Positions 31,320 to 44,415 are shown, counted from the first letter of the stretch. The stretch: DNA of 64,000 nt from Catellatospora methionotrophica (GCF_011297335.1 NZ_JAAOTJ010000011.1:124001-188000); one strand, 5' to 3'. The notes: generated by a model not told the origin, from the sequence alone. Numbers and translations are program-made.

Positions 31320-31867
31320 TTCTTACCTGCCTTTCCAGCCTTACCGGCCTTGCGGCGGATGACCTCGCCCTGGTACTTGACGCCCTTGCCCTTGTAGGGC
31401 TCCGGCGGGCGGATCTTCCGAATGTTGGCGGCGATCTCACCGACAAGCTGCTTGTCGATGCCGGAGATGTGGAACAACGTCGGCCGCTCCACCGCGAAGG
31501 TGATGCCGGCCGGGGGCGCGACCACGACGGGGTGCGAGAAGCCGAGCGCGAACTCGAGCTCCGAACCCTTGGCGGTGACGCGGTAACCCGTACCGTTGAT
31601 CTCCAGGCTCTTCTTGTAGCCCTCGGTGACGCCGACGATCATGTTGGCGACCAGGGTACGCGAGAGACCGTGCAGCTCCTTGGCACGACGCTCGTCGTTC
31701 GGGCGGGTGACGAGCAGCTCGCCGCTCTCACCGCGCTCGGCGATGATCGGCTCGCTCAGCGTGTGCTGAAGCTCGCCCTTGGGGCCCTTGACCTTGACGG
31801 TCTGGCCATCGATGGTGATCTCGACGCCGGAAGGCACCGTGATCGGCTTACGTCCGATTCGCGACAT
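31316..31867 (-). CDS. rplF: 50S ribosomal protein L6
   Basis: A 183-residue protein with the two repeated L6 domains; [17 protein letters not shown] and the C-terminal [25 protein letters not shown] are standard. It sits near the factor-binding site at the base of the L7/L12 stalk. A Lys/Gly-rich tail ([11 protein letters not shown]) ends it. Confidence 0.98.
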   Translation of the reverse strand: MSRIGRKPITVPSGVEITIDGQTVKVKGPKGELQHTLSEPIIAERGESGELLVTRPNDERRAKELHGLSRTLVANMIVGVTEGYKKSLEINGTGYRVTAKGSELEFALGFSHPVVVAPPAGITFAVERPTLFHISGIDKQLVGEIAANIRKIRPPEPYKGKGVKYQGEVIRRKAGKAGKAGKK

Positions 31868-31879
31868 TGCAGACCTTCC

Positions 31880-32287
31880 TCACCAGACGTAGGCGAGGAC
31901 TTCCCCGCCCACCCCGCGCTTACGGGCCTGCCGGTCGGTGAGCAGCCCCTGAGACGTCGAAATAATCGCCACACCCAGACCGCCGAGAACACGCGGCAGC
32001 TCCGGGGACTTGGCGTAAACCCGCAGGCCGGGCTTGGAGACACGCCGGATGCCGGCCAGGCTCCGCTCCCGGTTCGGGCCGAACTTCAGTTCGACGATCA
32101 GGCTCTTGCCAACGGCACCCTCGGCGGGGTCCTCGACAGCCCAGGCGGCAATGTAGCCCTCGGCCTTGAGAACCTCGGCGACGTTCGCCTTGATCTTCGA
32201 GTAGGGCATCGCCACCCGGTCGTGGTACGCCTGGTTGGCGTTGCGCAGACGCGTGAGCATGTCTGCAATCGGGTCGGTCATCGTCAT
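31880..32287 (-). CDS. rpsH: 30S ribosomal protein S8
   Basis: A 135-residue protein binding the central domain of 16S r[33 protein letters not shown], and [34 protein letters not shown]. Two adjacent in-frame ATGs (32287, 32281) are possible starts; AAAGG lies 10 bp before the first. A 70-bp gap separates it from rpsN. Confidence 0.97.
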   Translation of the reverse strand: MTMTDPIADMLTRLRNANQAYHDRVAMPYSKIKANVAEVLKAEGYIAAWAVEDPAEGAVGKSLIVELKFGPNRERSLAGIRRVSKPGLRVYAKSPELPRVLGGLGVAIISTSQGLLTDRQARKRGVGGEVLAYVW

Positions 32288-32357
32288 TGTTTATCAGCCT
32301 TTCTCGCCGCGGTTCCCGGTGTCACACCGGGCCTACGGCGAAGGGGAAGCCTTGGAT

Positions 32358-32543
32358 TTACCAGGAAGCCTTGGACACGCCGGGGAGCTCACCCTTGTGA
32401 GCCATGTCCCGAACACAGATCCGGCAGAGCCCGAACTTGCGGTAGACGGCCTTCGGCCGACCGCACTTCTGGCACCGGGTGTACGCGCGCACCGCGAACT
32501 TCGGCTTGGCCGCAGCCTTGATGATCAGCGCCTTCTTGGCCAT
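32358..32543 (-). CDS. rpsN: 30S ribosomal protein S14, zinc type
   Basis: A 61-residue short (type Z) S14 with both CxxC pairs of the zinc ribbon: CQKC and CRIC. ATG 32543 lies 4 bp after the rplE stop. The short four-Cys form is the zinc-containing version; a longer Cys-free paralogue, if any, would be elsewhere in the genome. Confidence 0.97.
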   Translation of the reverse strand: MAKKALIIKAAAKPKFAVRAYTRCQKCGRPKAVYRKFGLCRICVRDMAHKGELPGVSKASW

Positions 32544-32547
32544 GTGC

Positions 32548-33117
32548 TCAGTTCTCCTTGAACGGGAAGCCCAGGAGCTTGAGCAGCGCCCGGCCCTCAT
32601 CGTCGGTCTTGGCGGTGGTCACCAACGTGATGTCCATGCCCCGGACCGCATCGATCCGGTCCTGGTCGATCTCGTGGAAAACCGACTGCTCGGTCAGACC
32701 GAAGGTGTAGTTGCCGTGACCGTCGAGCTTGCGCCCGTCCAGACCGCGGAAGTCGCGGATACGCGGCAGCGCGATCGACAGCAGCCGGTCCAGGAACTCC
32801 CACATCCGGTCGCCGCGCAGGGTCACCTTCGCGCCGATCGGCATACCCTCACGCAGCTTGAACTGCGCGATGGACTTGGTGGCCTTGCGGATCAGCGGCT
32901 TCTGACCGGTGATCGCGGTGAGGTCCTTGACCGCACCGTCGATCTTCTTCGAGTCACGGGCCGCCTCGCCGACGCCCATGTTGACCACGATCTTCACCAG
33001 GCCCGGCACCTGCATCGGGTTGGCGAAGCCGAACTGCTCACGCAGCTGGCCGACAACCTCGGCGCGGTAACGCTCCTTGAGACGCGGCATGGTCTTGGTC
33101 TCGGTCGCCGTCGTCAT
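32548..33117 (-). CDS. rplE: 50S ribosomal protein L5
   Basis: A 189-residue 5S rRNA-binding protein contacting P-site t[38 protein letters not shown], and [31 protein letters not shown] 33117 shares one base with the rplX stop (TGATG). Confidence 0.98.
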   Translation of the reverse strand: MTTATETKTMPRLKERYRAEVVGQLREQFGFANPMQVPGLVKIVVNMGVGEAARDSKKIDGAVKDLTAITGQKPLIRKATKSIAQFKLREGMPIGAKVTLRGDRMWEFLDRLLSIALPRIRDFRGLDGRKLDGHGNYTFGLTEQSVFHEIDQDRIDAVRGMDITLVTTAKTDDEGRALLKLLGFPFKEN

Positions 33118-33428
33118 CACAGCTCCTTGCCGGTACGACGGGAGACGCGCGTCTTCACGCCGTTCTCGTCGATCTTGTAGCCGACGCGGACGGGCTTGCC
33201 GTCCTCGACGACCATCACGTTGGAGACGTGAACAGGCGCCTCCTGGGTGATGATGCCGCCGGTCTTGGCGCCACGCTGGGTGGTACGGATCTTCTCGTGC
33301 TTGGTGATCCGGTTAACGCCTTCGACCAGGATCTTCTCGGTCCGGGGGTAGGCCGCGATGACCGTACCCTCCTTGCCCTTGTCCTTGCCGGCGATAACCT
33401 TGACCTTGTCGCCCTTCTTGACCTTCAT
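33117..33428 (-). CDS. rplX: 50S ribosomal protein L24
   Basis: A 103-residue KOW-domain protein and early assembly initiator: [42 protein letters not shown] 33428 has GGAGG 10 bp upstream; GTG 33434, in a GTGA overlap with rplN, is an alternative giving two more residues. Confidence 0.96.
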   Translation of the reverse strand: MKVKKGDKVKVIAGKDKGKEGTVIAAYPRTEKILVEGVNRITKHEKIRTTQRGAKTGGIITQEAPVHVSNVMVVEDGKPVRVGYKIDENGVKTRVSRRTGKEL

Positions 33429-33430
33429 GG

Positions 33431-33799
33431 TCACAACACCTCCGGGGCAAGGCTGATGATCTTCATGAAGCGCTTGTCCCGCAGCTCACGGCCAACCGGG
33501 CCGAAGATACGGGTACCGCGCGGGTCGCCACCGTCCTTGATGATGACGGCGGCGTTCTCGTCGAAGCGGATGTACGAGCCGTCCGGACGACGCCGCTCCT
33601 TGACGGTGCGAACGATGACCGCCTTGACGACGTCACCCTTCTTCACACCGGCACCGGGAATGGCGTCCTTGACGGTGGCCACGATGACGTCGCCGATGCT
33701 CGCGTAGCGCCGACCCGAACCACCGAGAACGCGGATGCACAGAATCTCCCGGGCACCCGTGTTGTCGGCGACTCGCAGTCGCGACTCCTGCTGGATCAC
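33431..33799 (-). CDS. rplN: 50S ribosomal protein L14
   Basis: A 122-residue protein: [45 protein letters not shown] and [28 protein letters not shown], full length. GTG start. A 173-bp gap with a 10-bp hairpin (33825-33834 with 33860-33869) separates it from rpsQ; this marks the S10/spc boundary and may carry an internal promoter, though none is clear. Confidence 0.98.
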   Translation of the reverse strand: MIQQESRLRVADNTGAREILCIRVLGGSGRRYASIGDVIVATVKDAIPGAGVKKGDVVKAVIVRTVKERRRPDGSYIRFDENAAVIIKDGGDPRGTRIFGPVGRELRDKRFMKIISLAPEVL

Positions 33800-33972
33800 G
33801 TCAACTCCTGTATGTCTGCCGGTTCTCCGCCCGCCCGGTTGCGGGGGGACCCGTACTGCGCGGGCGGAGCCTGGCGGAACTCGAACCGCCCGGAACGCCC
33901 CTCAGGGCGCCCCGGCCGGCTATCTGATCTTCGGCCGCTAGGCGGCCGGCGAACCTGCCGAAGGCGGCAGGG

Positions 33973-34251
33973 TCACTTGGCCTTCTCGAGGATCTCCACG
34001 ACCCGCCACCGCTTGGTGGCGGACAGCGGACGGGTCTCCATGAGCAGCACCCGGTCACCGATGCCGCACGCGTTAGCCTCGTCGTGCGCCTTCAGCTTGC
34101 TGCTACGGCGCAGAACCTTGCCGTACAGCGAGTGCTTGACCCGGTCCTCAACCGCCACGACGACGGTCTTGTCCATCTTGTCGCTGACGACCAGGCCCTC
34201 GCGTACCTTACGCCGGTTCCGGTCGACTGCGTTCTCGTTGGTCTCGCTCAT
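33973..34251 (-). CDS. rpsQ: 30S ribosomal protein S17
   Basis: A 92-residue OB-fold 16S-binding protein: [46 protein letters not shown] short acidic/polar N-terminal tail is present. It is the last gene of the S10 block, 5 bp after rpmC. Confidence 0.98.
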   Translation of the reverse strand: MSETNENAVDRNRRKVREGLVVSDKMDKTVVVAVEDRVKHSLYGKVLRRSSKLKAHDEANACGIGDRVLLMETRPLSATKRWRVVEILEKAK

Positions 34252-34256
34252 GTTCC

Positions 34257-34487
34257 CTACGCCACCTCAGTAGGCGCGGCCGAGAGCCCCAGCTCACGCT
34301 CGCGCATGATCGTGTAGATCCGGGCGATCTCGCGACGGACCACATCCAGCCGACGGTTGTTGTCGAGCTGGCCGGTCGCACCCTGGACGCGGAGGTTGAA
34401 CAGCTCCGCCTTGGCCTCCCGCAGCTTCACGACAAGCTCCTCAGAGGAACTCTCGCGCAGCTCGGCTGCCTTGGTAGTGGCTGCCAT
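34257..34487 (-). CDS. rpmC: 50S ribosomal protein L29
   Basis: A 76-residue helical hairpin protein near the exit tunnel, where trigger factor and SRP dock: [45 protein letters not shown] 34487 overlaps the rplP stop by one base (TGATG). Confidence 0.97.
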   Translation of the reverse strand: MAATTKAAELRESSSEELVVKLREAKAELFNLRVQGATGQLDNNRRLDVVRREIARIYTIMRERELGLSAAPTEVA

Positions 34488-34912
34488 CACGCCTCACCCA
34501 CTTCGCGCTTCACGATTCGGCATTTCATCGGGAGCTTGTGGATCGCGCGGCGCATGGCCTCGCGAGCAATCTCCTCGTTCGGGAACGCCATCTCGAAGAG
34601 AACGCGTCCCGGCTTGACGTTCGCCACCCACCACTCGGGCGAGCCCTTGCCGGAACCCATGCGGGTCTCGGCGGGCTTCTTGGTCAGGGCCTGGTCCGGG
34701 AAGACCGTGATCCAGACCTTGCCACCACGCTTGATGTGACGGGTCATGGCGATACGCGCCGACTCGATCTGCCGGTTGGTGACGTACGCCGGCTCGAGCG
34801 CCTGGATGCCGAACTCGCCGAACACCACCCGGTTGCCGCCCTTGCTCCGACCGGAACGGTCGGGGTGGTGCGGCTTGCGGAAGCCATTCGGAGGCTTACG
34901 CGGCATCAGCAT
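34487..34912 (-). CDS. rplP: 50S ribosomal protein L16
   Basis: A 141-residue protein near the A-site tRNA elbow: [80 protein letters not shown]. Its N-terminus, [21 protein letters not shown], appears about two residues longer than the common MLIPRKVKHRKQHHP form. ATG 34912 lies 3 bp after the rpsC stop. Confidence 0.97.
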   Translation of the reverse strand: MLMPRKPPNGFRKPHHPDRSGRSKGGNRVVFGEFGIQALEPAYVTNRQIESARIAMTRHIKRGGKVWITVFPDQALTKKPAETRMGSGKGSPEWWVANVKPGRVLFEMAFPNEEIAREAMRRAIHKLPMKCRIVKREVGEA

Positions 34913-34915
34913 TGT

Positions 34916-35746
34916 TCAGCCCTCCTGCTCAACCGGCGCGGCCGGAGCCACGTCGGCGCTGTCCTTGGTGAGCTCCGCGGCGGCCGCGCGGCCGGCCTCG
35001 GTGCCTGCACCGGTGGTACCAGTGGCACCCGAACGGCCACGGCGCGGTCGCTCGGACCGCTCGCCGCCACGGCCTTCACGGCGCTGGCGGCCCGGGGCCT
35101 CGGCCGGGGTCTCGCGACCCGGCACGGCGTCACCCTTGTAGATCCAGACCTTCACGCCGATGCGGCCGAAGGTCGTACGGGCCTCGAAGAAGCCGTACTC
35201 GATGTTGGCGCGCAGCGTGTGCAGCGGCACGCGACCCTCACGGTAGAACTCCGTGCGGCTCATCTCAGCACCGCCGAGGCGGCCCGAGACCTGGACACGG
35301 ATGCCCTTGACCATCGGGTTCTTCATGGCCGACTGGATCGCCTTGCGCATCGCCCGGCGGAACGCCACGCGGCCCGAGAGCTGCTCGGCGATGCCCTGCG
35401 AGACCAGCTGAGCGTCCGACTCGGGGTTCTTGACCTCGAGGATGTTCAGCTGGACCTGCTTCTTGGTGAGCTTCTCGAGCTCCCCACGCAGGCGCTCGGC
35501 CTCCGCACCCTTACGGCCGATGACGATACCCGGCCGGGCGGTGTGGATGTCGATGCGAACCTTGTCACGGGTGCGCTCGATCTCGACCTTCGAGATACCG
35601 GCACGCTCGAGGCCCTTGGCCATCATGCGGCGGATCGCGACGTCCTCGCCGATGTAGTCCTTGTAGAGCTTGTCGGCGTACCAGCGGGACTTCCAGTCGG
35701 TCGAGATGCCGAGCCGGAACCCAATCGGGTGGACTTTCTGACCCAT
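34916..35746 (-). CDS. rpsC: 30S ribosomal protein S3
   Basis: A 276-residue protein at the mRNA entry site. Residues 1-210 are canonical, including the KH domain [18 protein letters not shown]; the last 60 are an Arg/Gly then Ala/Thr-rich tail ([22 protein letters not shown]) of low complexity, typical of actinobacteria. It shares one base with the rplV stop (TAATG). Confidence 0.98.
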   Translation of the reverse strand: MGQKVHPIGFRLGISTDWKSRWYADKLYKDYIGEDVAIRRMMAKGLERAGISKVEIERTRDKVRIDIHTARPGIVIGRKGAEAERLRGELEKLTKKQVQLNILEVKNPESDAQLVSQGIAEQLSGRVAFRRAMRKAIQSAMKNPMVKGIRVQVSGRLGGAEMSRTEFYREGRVPLHTLRANIEYGFFEARTTFGRIGVKVWIYKGDAVPGRETPAEAPGRQRREGRGGERSERPRRGRSGATGTTGAGTEAGRAAAAELTKDSADVAPAAPVEQEG

Positions 35747-36219
35747 TACTTGGTCTCCTCCTGCTCGGCGGCCTCAACCTCGGGCGACGCTGCGGCCTTG
35801 GTGGCCTTGGCCGGCGTCGCCTTCGCGGCGGCGGTGGCCTTGCGGACCGGCGCCTTCGGCGCGACTGCCTCCACCTCGACGGTGATGTGGCAGGTGCGCT
35901 TGCGGATCCGGTAAGCCCGGCCCTGCGCCCGCGGCCGGAACCGCTTCAGCGTCGGACCCTCGTCCACGTAGGCAGCGCTGACCAGCAGCGCGTCCGGGTC
36001 GAGACGCTCGTTGTTCTCAGCGTTGGCGATAGCGCTGGCCAGCACCTTGTAGACCGGCTCGCTCGCCGCCTGCGGCGCGAACTGGAGCACCGTCAGTGCC
36101 TCCTTCGCGGGCAGACCGCGGACGAGGTTGACCACACGGCGCGCCTTGCTGGCGGACAGGCGCACGTGGCGGGCGACCGCACGGGCGCCCGGCGCGGCCT
36201 GCGCGTCATTCGTAGGCAT
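35746..36219 (-). CDS. rplV: 50S ribosomal protein L22
   Basis: A 157-residue protein lining the exit tunnel: [55 protein letters not shown], with the tunnel loop [25 protein letters not shown] 40-residue Ala/Lys/Pro-rich C-terminal extension follows. Confidence 0.98.
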   Translation of the reverse strand: MPTNDAQAAPGARAVARHVRLSASKARRVVNLVRGLPAKEALTVLQFAPQAASEPVYKVLASAIANAENNERLDPDALLVSAAYVDEGPTLKRFRPRAQGRAYRIRKRTCHITVEVEAVAPKAPVRKATAAAKATPAKATKAAASPEVEAAEQEETK

Positions 36220-36253
36220 CGTGTTTCCCCTAAATCCTTATTACGGTCCGCCG

Positions 36254-36535
36254 TCAGCGACGGCGACTCTTCCGGTCGTCCTTCTCGTGACCCTTGAACG
36301 TGCGGGTGAGCGCGAACTCGCCGAGCTTGTGCCCGACCATCGCCTCCGACACGAACACCGGGACGTGCTTGCGCCCGTCGTGCACGGCGATCGTGTGACC
36401 CAGCATGTCCGGGATGATCGTCGAACGCCGCGACCAGGTCTTGATGACGTTCTTGGTGCCCTTTTCGTTCTGCACTTCCACCTTCTTGAGAAGGTGGTCG
36501 TCGATGAAGGGGCCCTTCTTCAGGCTGCGAGGCAT
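36254..36535 (-). CDS. rpsS: 30S ribosomal protein S19
   Basis: A 93-residue head protein of the 30S subunit: [80 protein letters not shown]. Standard length and position between rplB and rplV. Confidence 0.98.
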   Translation of the reverse strand: MPRSLKKGPFIDDHLLKKVEVQNEKGTKNVIKTWSRRSTIIPDMLGHTIAVHDGRKHVPVFVSEAMVGHKLGEFALTRTFKGHEKDDRKSRRR

Positions 36536-36551
36536 CTGTCAGCTCTCCCTA

Positions 36552-37391
36552 TTACCCGCGCTTGCGGGTGGCGTAGCGGCGGCGGACGATCAGCTTGTCG
36601 CTCGCCTGGCCCTTGCGGCGGGTACGACCCTCGGGCTTACCAGCCGGGTTCACCGGGTGGCGACCACCGGAGGTCTTGCCCTCACCACCACCGTGCGGGT
36701 GGTCGACCGGGTTCATGGCGACACCACGGACGGTCGGGCGCTTGCCCTTCCACCGCATACGACCAGCCTTGCCCCAGTTGATGTTCGACTGCTCGGCGTT
36801 GCCGATCTCGCCGACCGTCGCGCGGCACCGGACGTCCACCTTGCGGATTTCGCCCGACGGCATACGCAGCGTGGCGTAGTCCTCCTCGCGGCCCAGCAGC
36901 TGGACACCGACACCGGCCGAGCGGGCCAGCTTGGCGCCGCCGCCCGGACGCAGCTCCACGCAGTGCACGGTCGTACCGACCGGGATGTTGCGCAGCGGCA
37001 GGTTGTTGCCCGGCTTGATGTCCGCACCCGGACCAGACTCGACCAGGTCGCCCTGCTTCAGGTCCTTCGGCGCGACGATGTAGCGCTTCTCGCCGTCGAC
37101 GTAGTGCAGCAGCGCGATGCGCGCGGTGCGGTTGGGGTCGTACTCGATGTGCGCGACCTTGGCCGGCACACCGTCCTTGCCCACCCGCGTGAAGTCGATC
37201 AGACGGTACTGACGCTTGTGGCCGCCGCCCTGGTGCCGCGTGGTGATGCGGCCGTGAACGTTACGACCGCCCTTCTTCGGCAGCGGTACGACGAGCGACT
37301 TCTCCGGCGTCGACCGGGTGACCTCGGTGAAGTCGGCGACGCTGGAGCCACGGCGACCGGGCGTCGTCGGCTTGTACTTACGGATACCCAT
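36552..37391 (-). CDS. rplB: 50S ribosomal protein L2
   Basis: A 279-residue protein next to the peptidyl-transferase centre. [21 protein letters not shown], and the C-terminal [46 protein letters not shown], which includes the conserved His of the HPHGGG loop. Full length. Confidence 0.99.
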   Translation of the reverse strand: MGIRKYKPTTPGRRGSSVADFTEVTRSTPEKSLVVPLPKKGGRNVHGRITTRHQGGGHKRQYRLIDFTRVGKDGVPAKVAHIEYDPNRTARIALLHYVDGEKRYIVAPKDLKQGDLVESGPGADIKPGNNLPLRNIPVGTTVHCVELRPGGGAKLARSAGVGVQLLGREEDYATLRMPSGEIRKVDVRCRATVGEIGNAEQSNINWGKAGRMRWKGKRPTVRGVAMNPVDHPHGGGEGKTSGGRHPVNPAGKPEGRTRRKGQASDKLIVRRRYATRKRG

Positions 37392-37404
37392 TGTCTTATA
37401 CCCC

Positions 37405-37707
37405 TCAGCTCACCGGTCCGCCGAAGGCTTCGATGCGGTCGCCTTCGGCGAGCTTCACCATCGCGCGCTTCGTCGCCTTGCGCTGACCCCAGCCGGTGCG
37501 GGTGCGCTTGCGCTTGCCCTCACGGTTGAGCGTGTTCACCGTCAGCACCCGAACATTGAAGATCTGCTGAATAGCGATCTTGATTTCGGTCTTGTTCGCG
37601 TCCGGGTGCACCAGGAAGGTGTACCAGTTGCGGTTGAGCTCGCCGTAGCTCTTCTCCGAGACCACCGGAGCGACGATGATGTCGCGCGGGTCGGCAATCG
37701 TCGTCAC
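37405..37707 (-). CDS. rplW: 50S ribosomal protein L23
   Basis: A 100-residue exit-tunnel protein and docking site for trigger factor and [52 protein letters not shown] start in a GTGA overlap with the rplD stop. Confidence 0.98.
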   Translation of the reverse strand: MTTIADPRDIIVAPVVSEKSYGELNRNWYTFLVHPDANKTEIKIAIQQIFNVRVLTVNTLNREGKRKRTRTGWGQRKATKRAMVKLAEGDRIEAFGGPVS

Positions 37708-38348
37708 TTGGAACCCTCCTCAGCGGGCACGCCCAGGAACTCCTCGAGCGCCTCGGTGGTGAAGACCACCGCGTCGCTGACGAGCACGTCGTACGTGTTG
37801 AGCTGCCCGGACTCGATCAGGTGCACCTGCGGCACGTTGCGCAGGCTCACCCAGTTGACCTCGTCGTTGGCACCCAGCACGACCAGCACGCGCGGGGCGT
37901 CGCCCGCGACCTTCTGGATCGTGGCCAGGGCGGCCTTCGTCGACGGCTTCTCGCCGGTCACGAACGCGTCGACCACGTGCAGCACGCCGTTGCGGGCCCG
38001 GTCCGACAGGGCACCGCGCAGGGCGGCGGCCTTCATCTTCTTCGGGGTCCGCTGGCTGTAGTCACGCGGCTGCGGGCCGTGGACGACGCCACCGCCGGCG
38101 AACTGCGGAGCGCGGATCGAGCCCTGACGGGCGCGACCGGTGCCCTTCTGCTTGTACGGCTTCTTGCCGCCACCGGCGACCTCACCGCGACGCTTCGTCT
38201 TGTGCGTGCCCTGGCGCGCGGCGGCCAGCTGGGCCACCACGACCTGGTGCATCAGCGAGATGTTCGCCTGCACGTCGAAGATCTCGGCCGGCAGCTCGAC
38301 GGAGCCGCTCTTGGCGCCCTCGGCGCTGATCACGTCAACCGTGGTCAC
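37704..38348 (-). CDS. rplD: 50S ribosomal protein L4
   Basis: A 214-residue protein with a globular domain and a long loop reaching the exit tunnel ([43 protein letters not shown]). In E. coli L4 represses its own S10 operon; whether that holds here is unknown. GTG start in a GTGA overlap with rplC. Confidence 0.98.
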   Translation of the reverse strand: MTTVDVISAEGAKSGSVELPAEIFDVQANISLMHQVVVAQLAAARQGTHKTKRRGEVAGGGKKPYKQKGTGRARQGSIRAPQFAGGGVVHGPQPRDYSQRTPKKMKAAALRGALSDRARNGVLHVVDAFVTGEKPSTKAALATIQKVAGDAPRVLVVLGANDEVNWVSLRNVPQVHLIESGQLNTYDVLVSDAVVFTTEALEEFLGVPAEEGSK

Positions 38349-39007
38349 TTCGAGGCACCACCCTTCTTCTTCGTCTTCGCGGCGCTACGAACGAGCACCA
38401 GCGCACCCTTGGGGCCCGGGATGGCGCCCTTCACGAGCAGCAGGTTGTTCTCGAGGTCCACGGCGTGCACGGTGAGGCCGGGCGCGGTGTAGCGCACGCC
38501 ACCCATGCGGCCGGCCATGCGGACGCCCTTGAACACGCGACCCGGCGTGGCGCACGCGCCGATCGAACCGGGCGAACGGTGCTTGCGCTCGACGCCGTGG
38601 CTGGCCTTGAGGCCGTGGAAGCCGTGGCGCTTCATGACACCGGCGAAGCCCTTGCCCTTGGTCTTGCCGGTCACGTCGATGGCCTGTCCGGCCGCGAACG
38701 TGTCGACGAGGACCTCCTGGCCGAGCTCGTACGAGCCGGCGTCGGTGGTGCGCAGCTCGACGATGTGCCGACGGGGCGCGACGTTCGCCTTGGCGAAGTG
38801 GCCCGCCTTGGGCTGGCTCACCTTGCGCGGGTTGATCGCGCCGAAAGCCAGCTGAACGGCCTCGTAGCCGTCCTTCTCAGTGGTACGAACCTGGGTGACG
38901 ACGCACGGGCCGGCCTGCACCACGGTCACGGGGACGACTTTGTTGTTGTCCCAGACCTGAGTCATGCCGAGCTTGGCGCCCAGGATGCCCTTAACTTGCC
39001 TGTCCAT
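38345..39007 (-). CDS. rplC: 50S ribosomal protein L3
   Basis: A 220-residue assembly-initiator protein: [32 protein letters not shown], and the loop [41 protein letters not shown] reaching the peptidyl-transferase centre. ATG 39007 lies 11 bp after the rpsJ stop. Confidence 0.98.
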   Translation of the reverse strand: MDRQVKGILGAKLGMTQVWDNNKVVPVTVVQAGPCVVTQVRTTEKDGYEAVQLAFGAINPRKVSQPKAGHFAKANVAPRRHIVELRTTDAGSYELGQEVLVDTFAAGQAIDVTGKTKGKGFAGVMKRHGFHGLKASHGVERKHRSPGSIGACATPGRVFKGVRMAGRMGGVRYTAPGLTVHAVDLENNLLLVKGAIPGPKGALVLVRSAAKTKKKGGASK

Positions 39008-39018
39008 CAGTCCGGTCC

Positions 39019-39327
39019 CTACAGCTTGATCTCGATGTCGACGCCAGCCGGCAGATCGAGTCGCATGAGCGAGTCGACCGTCTTCGGGGTCGGGTCGATG
39101 ATGTCGATCAGACGCTTGTGCGTGCGCATCTCGAAGTGCTCGCGCGAGTCCTTGTACTTGTGCGGCGAACGGATCACGCAGAAGCGGTTGATCTCCGTGG
39201 GCAGTGGCACCGGCCCTGCGACCTGAGCACCCGTACGGGTCACCGTCTCGACGATCTTCCGTGCCGAGGAGTCGACGACCTCGTGGTCGTAGGCCTTGAG
39301 CCGGATGCGGATCTTCTGTCCCGCCAT
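39019..39327 (-). CDS. rpsJ: 30S ribosomal protein S10
   Basis: A 102-residue protein of the 30S head, also the NusE transcription factor: [45 protein letters not shown]. First gene of the S10 operon. Its leader is about 245 nt long from a strong predicted promoter at 39579-39608 and contains the hairpin motif shared with the str leader. Confidence 0.99.
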
Positions 39328-39393
39328 GGTGGCTTCTGTTTCCTTCTCTCAAGCCGCTACCTGCGGCGGCAGACGGTGGGGCCTGCCCCCTGT

Positions 39394-39418
39394 CCGACCC
39401 CCGCGGTCGGGCGTGTCG
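39394..39418 (-). promoter_or_regulatory. S10-leader hairpin motif, identical to a str-leader segment
   Basis: These 25 bases are identical to 44216-44240 in the rpsL leader. On the plus strand they begin CCGACCCCCGCGGTCGGGCG and end TGTCG; CCGACC/GGTCGG forms a 6-bp stem. The motif is about 155-180 nt after the predicted transcription start and 67 bp before rpsJ. Confidence 0.65.
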
Positions 39419-39578
39419 CGCGCTGAACCAGACTGATTTCCCTATTAAAAGGTCATTTGCCTTGGCTAAGCGGGCATCAAGCCCGATCACAGGAGCTTCA
39501 CGTCAGAGGCCCGAGGACCCCCACGTCACGCGGCGCGACGCACCCACTGGGCGCGACCGGCCGCAACGCAACCTGTTC

Positions 39579-39608
39579 ATTATGCCGTATCGGGTACGCC
39601 ATTGTGAA
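39579..39608 (-). promoter_or_regulatory. Predicted promoter of the S10 operon
   Basis: On the minus strand, TTCACA (39608-39603), an 18-bp spacer and CATAAT (39584-39579) match the housekeeping consensus 5/6 and 5/6. Transcription would start near 39572. The interval 39328-39698 holds only this promoter, the leader and the tuf terminator. Confidence 0.65.
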
Positions 39609-39661
39609 ATCAGGGTGCCGGGGCTCACTAAAACAGGCCCGACCTGCGTACATGTAAAGGT

Positions 39662-39693
39662 GCGGGCGCCCTGCCCGAAAGCAGGGCGCCCGC
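39662..39693 (-). terminator. Terminator after tuf
   Basis: A perfect 13-bp stem (39662-39674 with 39681-39693, GCGGGCGCCCTGC and complement) with a 6-nt loop, 5 bp after the tuf stop. It ends the str operon ahead of the S10 promoter. Confidence 0.85.
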
Positions 39694-39698
39694 GGAGA

Positions 39699-40892
39699 TC
39701 ACTTGGTGATCTTGGTGACTCGGCCGGCACCGACCGTGCGGCCACCCTCGCGGATCGCGAAACGGAGGGTCTCCTCCATGGCGATCGGCTGGATGAGCTT
39801 CACGGACATCTCGACGTTGTCGCCGGGCATGACCATCTCGGTGCCCTCGGGCAGCGTGACGACACCGGTGACGTCGGTGGTGCGGAAGTAGAACTGCGGC
39901 CGGTAGTTCTGGAAGAACGGGGTGTGACGGCCACCCTCCTCCTTGGAGAGGATGTAGACCGACGCCTCGAACTCCGTGTGCGGGGTGGTCGTGCCGGGCT
40001 TGACCACGACCATGCCGCGCTCGACGTCCTCGCGCTTGATGCCGCGCAGCAGCAGACCGACGTTCTCGCCCGCGCGGGCCTCGTCGAGCAGCTTGCGGAA
40101 CATCTCGATGCCGGTGCAGGTGGTCTTCATCGACTTCTCGCGAATACCGACGATCTCGACCTCCTCGTTCGGCTTGAGGATGCCACGCTCGGCGCGACCG
40201 GTGACGACGGTGCCACGACCGGTGATCGTGAAGACGTCCTCGATCGGCATGAGGAACGGCTTGTCGACCTCACGCTCGGGCTGCGGGATCGCGGAGTCGA
40301 CCGCGTCCATCAGGCCCAGCAGCGCCTCGGACCACTTCGGGTCGCCCTCGAGCGCCTTCAGCGCGGAGACCCGGACGACCGGCAGGTCGTCACCCGGGTA
40401 CTCCTGGTTCGACAGCAGCTCGCGGATCTCGAGCTCCACCAGCTCCAGCAGCTCCTCATCGTCGACCATGTCGCTCTTGTTGAGCGCCACGACGATGTAG
40501 GGCACGCCGACCTGACGGGCGAGCAGCACGTGCTCGCGGGTCTGCGGCATCGGGCCGTCGGTAGCGGCGACCACCAGGATCGCGCCGTCCATCTGGGCGG
40601 CACCGGTGATCATGTTCTTGATGTAGTCAGCGTGACCCGGGCAGTCAACGTGCGCGTAGTGCCGGTTCTCCGTCTGGTACTCGACGTGCGCGATGGAGAT
40701 CGTGATACCACGAGCCTTCTCCTCCGGCGCCTTGTCGATCTCGTCGAAAGGGGTGTACGGGTTGAGTGCCGGGAACTTGTCGTGCAGGACCTTAGTGATG
40801 GCCGCCGTCAGCGTCGTCTTACCGTGGTCGATGTGACCAATGGTGCCGATGTTGACGTGCGGCTTAGTCCGCTCGAACTTCGCCTTCGCCAC
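39699..40892 (-). CDS. tuf: Elongation factor Tu
   Basis: A 397-residue GTPase delivering aminoacyl-tRNA. P-loop GHIDHGKTT (19-27), switch region [13 protein letters not shown] (G3), NKSD (G4), and domain 3 ending [11 protein letters not shown]. Full length with all GTP motifs. GTG or ATG choice is not in doubt: the product begins [20 protein letters not shown] and follows an AGGAGGACACC site. It is the last gene of str, separated from fusA by 157 bp with a hairpin. Confidence 0.99.
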   Translation of the reverse strand: MAKAKFERTKPHVNIGTIGHIDHGKTTLTAAITKVLHDKFPALNPYTPFDEIDKAPEEKARGITISIAHVEYQTENRHYAHVDCPGHADYIKNMITGAAQMDGAILVVAATDGPMPQTREHVLLARQVGVPYIVVALNKSDMVDDEELLELVELEIRELLSNQEYPGDDLPVVRVSALKALEGDPKWSEALLGLMDAVDSAIPQPEREVDKPFLMPIEDVFTITGRGTVVTGRAERGILKPNEEVEIVGIREKSMKTTCTGIEMFRKLLDEARAGENVGLLLRGIKREDVERGMVVVKPGTTTPHTEFEASVYILSKEEGGRHTPFFQNYRPQFYFRTTDVTGVVTLPEGTEMVMPGDNVEMSVKLIQPIAMEETLRFAIREGGRTVGAGRVTKITK

Positions 40893-41012
40893 TGGTGTCC
40901 TCCTGTGGACTGTTGGTTCGTTCGCCCGACGGCGCCGACTGGCGCTTAGGACCTTTGCCCGCCGGGGTCGCCGGCGCTTCCTTGCTGTGCTGAGACCGTG
41001 GAGAACTCAGCC

Positions 41013-41044
41013 GTGGTGAGGCCGGCGTGAACCGGCCTCACCAC
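41013..41044 (-). terminator. Hairpin between fusA and tuf
   Basis: A perfect 13-bp stem (41013-41025 with 41032-41044, GTGGTGAGGCCGG and complement) with a 6-nt loop, 5 bp after the fusA stop. It may cut back read-through or stabilise the 3' end; tuf may have an internal promoter in the following 120 bp, though none is clear. Confidence 0.65.
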
Positions 41045-41049
41045 CGCGG

Positions 41050-43146
<2,097 letters not shown>

Positions 43147-43232
43147 TTCACGATCCTTTCGGAGTGGGACTCGGTCCCGGAAAGTCAAGGTTGTGGAGCC
43201 GGAACCGACGGATCGGCCCGGCTCCACGTTGT

Positions 43233-43703
43233 TCACCAGCGGTAGTGCGCGAAGGCCTTGTTGGACTCGGCCATCTTGTGCGTGTCCTCGCGACGCTTGA
43301 CAGCGGCGCCCAGACCGTTGCTGGCGTCGAGCAGCTCGTTCATGAGGCGCTCGATCATCGTCTTCTCGCGGCGGGCGCGGGAGTACGTCACCAGCCAGCG
43401 CAGGCCCAGCGTGGTCGCGCGGACCGGGCGGACCTCCACCGGCACCTGGTAGGTCGCGCCACCGACACGGCGGCTGCGGACCTCGAGGGTCGGCTTGACG
43501 TTGTCCATGGCGCGCTTGAGCGTCACGACGGGGTCGGTGCCGGTCTTCTCCCGGCAGCCCTCGAGCGCGCCGTACACGACACGCTCGGCCAGCTGGCGCT
43601 TGCCGGCCAGCAGGATCTTGTTGACCAGCTGGGTGACCAGCGGCGAGTTGTACACCGGGTCTGCGGCCAGCGGCCGACGCGGAGCGGGGCCCTTACGAGG
43701 CAT
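43233..43703 (-). CDS. rpsG: 30S ribosomal protein S7
   Basis: A 156-residue head-assembly protein: [40 protein letters not shown], and [25 protein letters not shown]. The start shares one base with the rpsL stop (TAATG). Confidence 0.99.
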   Translation of the reverse strand: MPRKGPAPRRPLAADPVYNSPLVTQLVNKILLAGKRQLAERVVYGALEGCREKTGTDPVVTLKRAMDNVKPTLEVRSRRVGGATYQVPVEVRPVRATTLGLRWLVTYSRARREKTMIERLMNELLDASNGLGAAVKRREDTHKMAESNKAFAHYRW

Positions 43704-44086
43704 TACTTCTTCCCTTCCTTGACCAGCTTCGCGCCGTAGCGGCTACGTGCCTGCTTGCGGTTACGCACACCCTGGGTGTCGAGCGAACCGCGAATGATCT
43801 TGTAGCGCACGCCGGGCAGGTCCTTAACACGGCCGCCGCGGACGAGCACGATCGAGTGCTCCTGCAGGTTGTGACCGACACCCGGGATGTACGCGGTGAC
43901 CTCGATCTGGCTGCTCAGCTTGACGCGAGCGACCTTCCGCAGTGCCGAGTTCGGCTTCTTGGGCGTCGTGGTGTACACACGCGTGCACACACCGCGCCGC
44001 TGGGGGCTCCCCTTCAGCGCCGGCGTCTTGGTCTTGCTCGTCTTCGCCTGGCGGCCCTTGCGGACCAGCTGCTGGATTGTGGGCAC
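43703..44086 (-). CDS. rpsL: 30S ribosomal protein S12
   Basis: A 127-residue decoding-centre protein: [56 protein letters not shown]. Lys43 and Lys88 ([11 protein letters not shown]) are the streptomycin-sensitive residues; no resistance change is seen. GTG start after GGAGA. First gene of the str operon. Confidence 0.99.
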   Translation of the reverse strand: MPTIQQLVRKGRQAKTSKTKTPALKGSPQRRGVCTRVYTTTPKKPNSALRKVARVKLSSQIEVTAYIPGVGHNLQEHSIVLVRGGRVKDLPGVRYKIIRGSLDTQGVRNRKQARSRYGAKLVKEGKK

Positions 44087-44385
44087 CGGTGTTCTCCGCT
44101 CCCTTTTGCTTTCTCTCCGCGGCTTCCCGCCGCGGAAACTTATGTGTGGCCGTGGCCGCGAATGCGGCCCGAACTGCTGCGATCAGCGCTGTCTCGGAGT
44201 GATCCGCGACAAGCGCCGACCCCCGCGGTCGGGCGTGTCGTCCGGCGCACGGGCCCGGCGGCTCGATTTCCCGAGCTGTCGGAGTCTGTCGTTGTCGTGG
44301 TGCTACGGGCCGCCCGACCGGTGGTCGGACTCTCCCGCGTCGGCGCACGCACGAGGGGCCCGGGCAAGCCCGGGCACGAGGGGAA
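44087..44385 (-). other. Long structured leader of the str operon
   Basis: About 293 nt lie between the predicted start of transcription and rpsL with no supported gene. It contains several GC-rich stems, including GCCCGGGC-AA-GCCCGGGC (about 44360-44378), and the 25-nt motif shared with the S10 leader. Such leaders often carry autogenous or attenuation control, but no known r-protein binding site was recognised. Confidence 0.5.
44216..44240 (-). promoter_or_regulatory. str-leader hairpin motif, identical to an S10-leader segment
   Basis: The same 25 bases as 39394-39418, with the CCGACC/GGTCGG stem. It lies about 140-165 nt after the predicted str transcription start and 130 bp before rpsL. 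Flanking bases differ, so the identity is confined to this segment. Confidence 0.65.
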
Positions 44386-44415
44386 AGAGTACCGAACCGA
44401 TGGCCCACTGGTCAA
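44386..44415 (-). promoter_or_regulatory. Predicted promoter of the str operon
   Basis: On the minus strand, TTGACC (44415-44410), an 18-bp spacer and TACTCT (44391-44386) form a strong housekeeping-type promoter. Transcription would start near 44379. The same TACTCT -10 is seen upstream of tRNA-Thr. Confidence 0.7.
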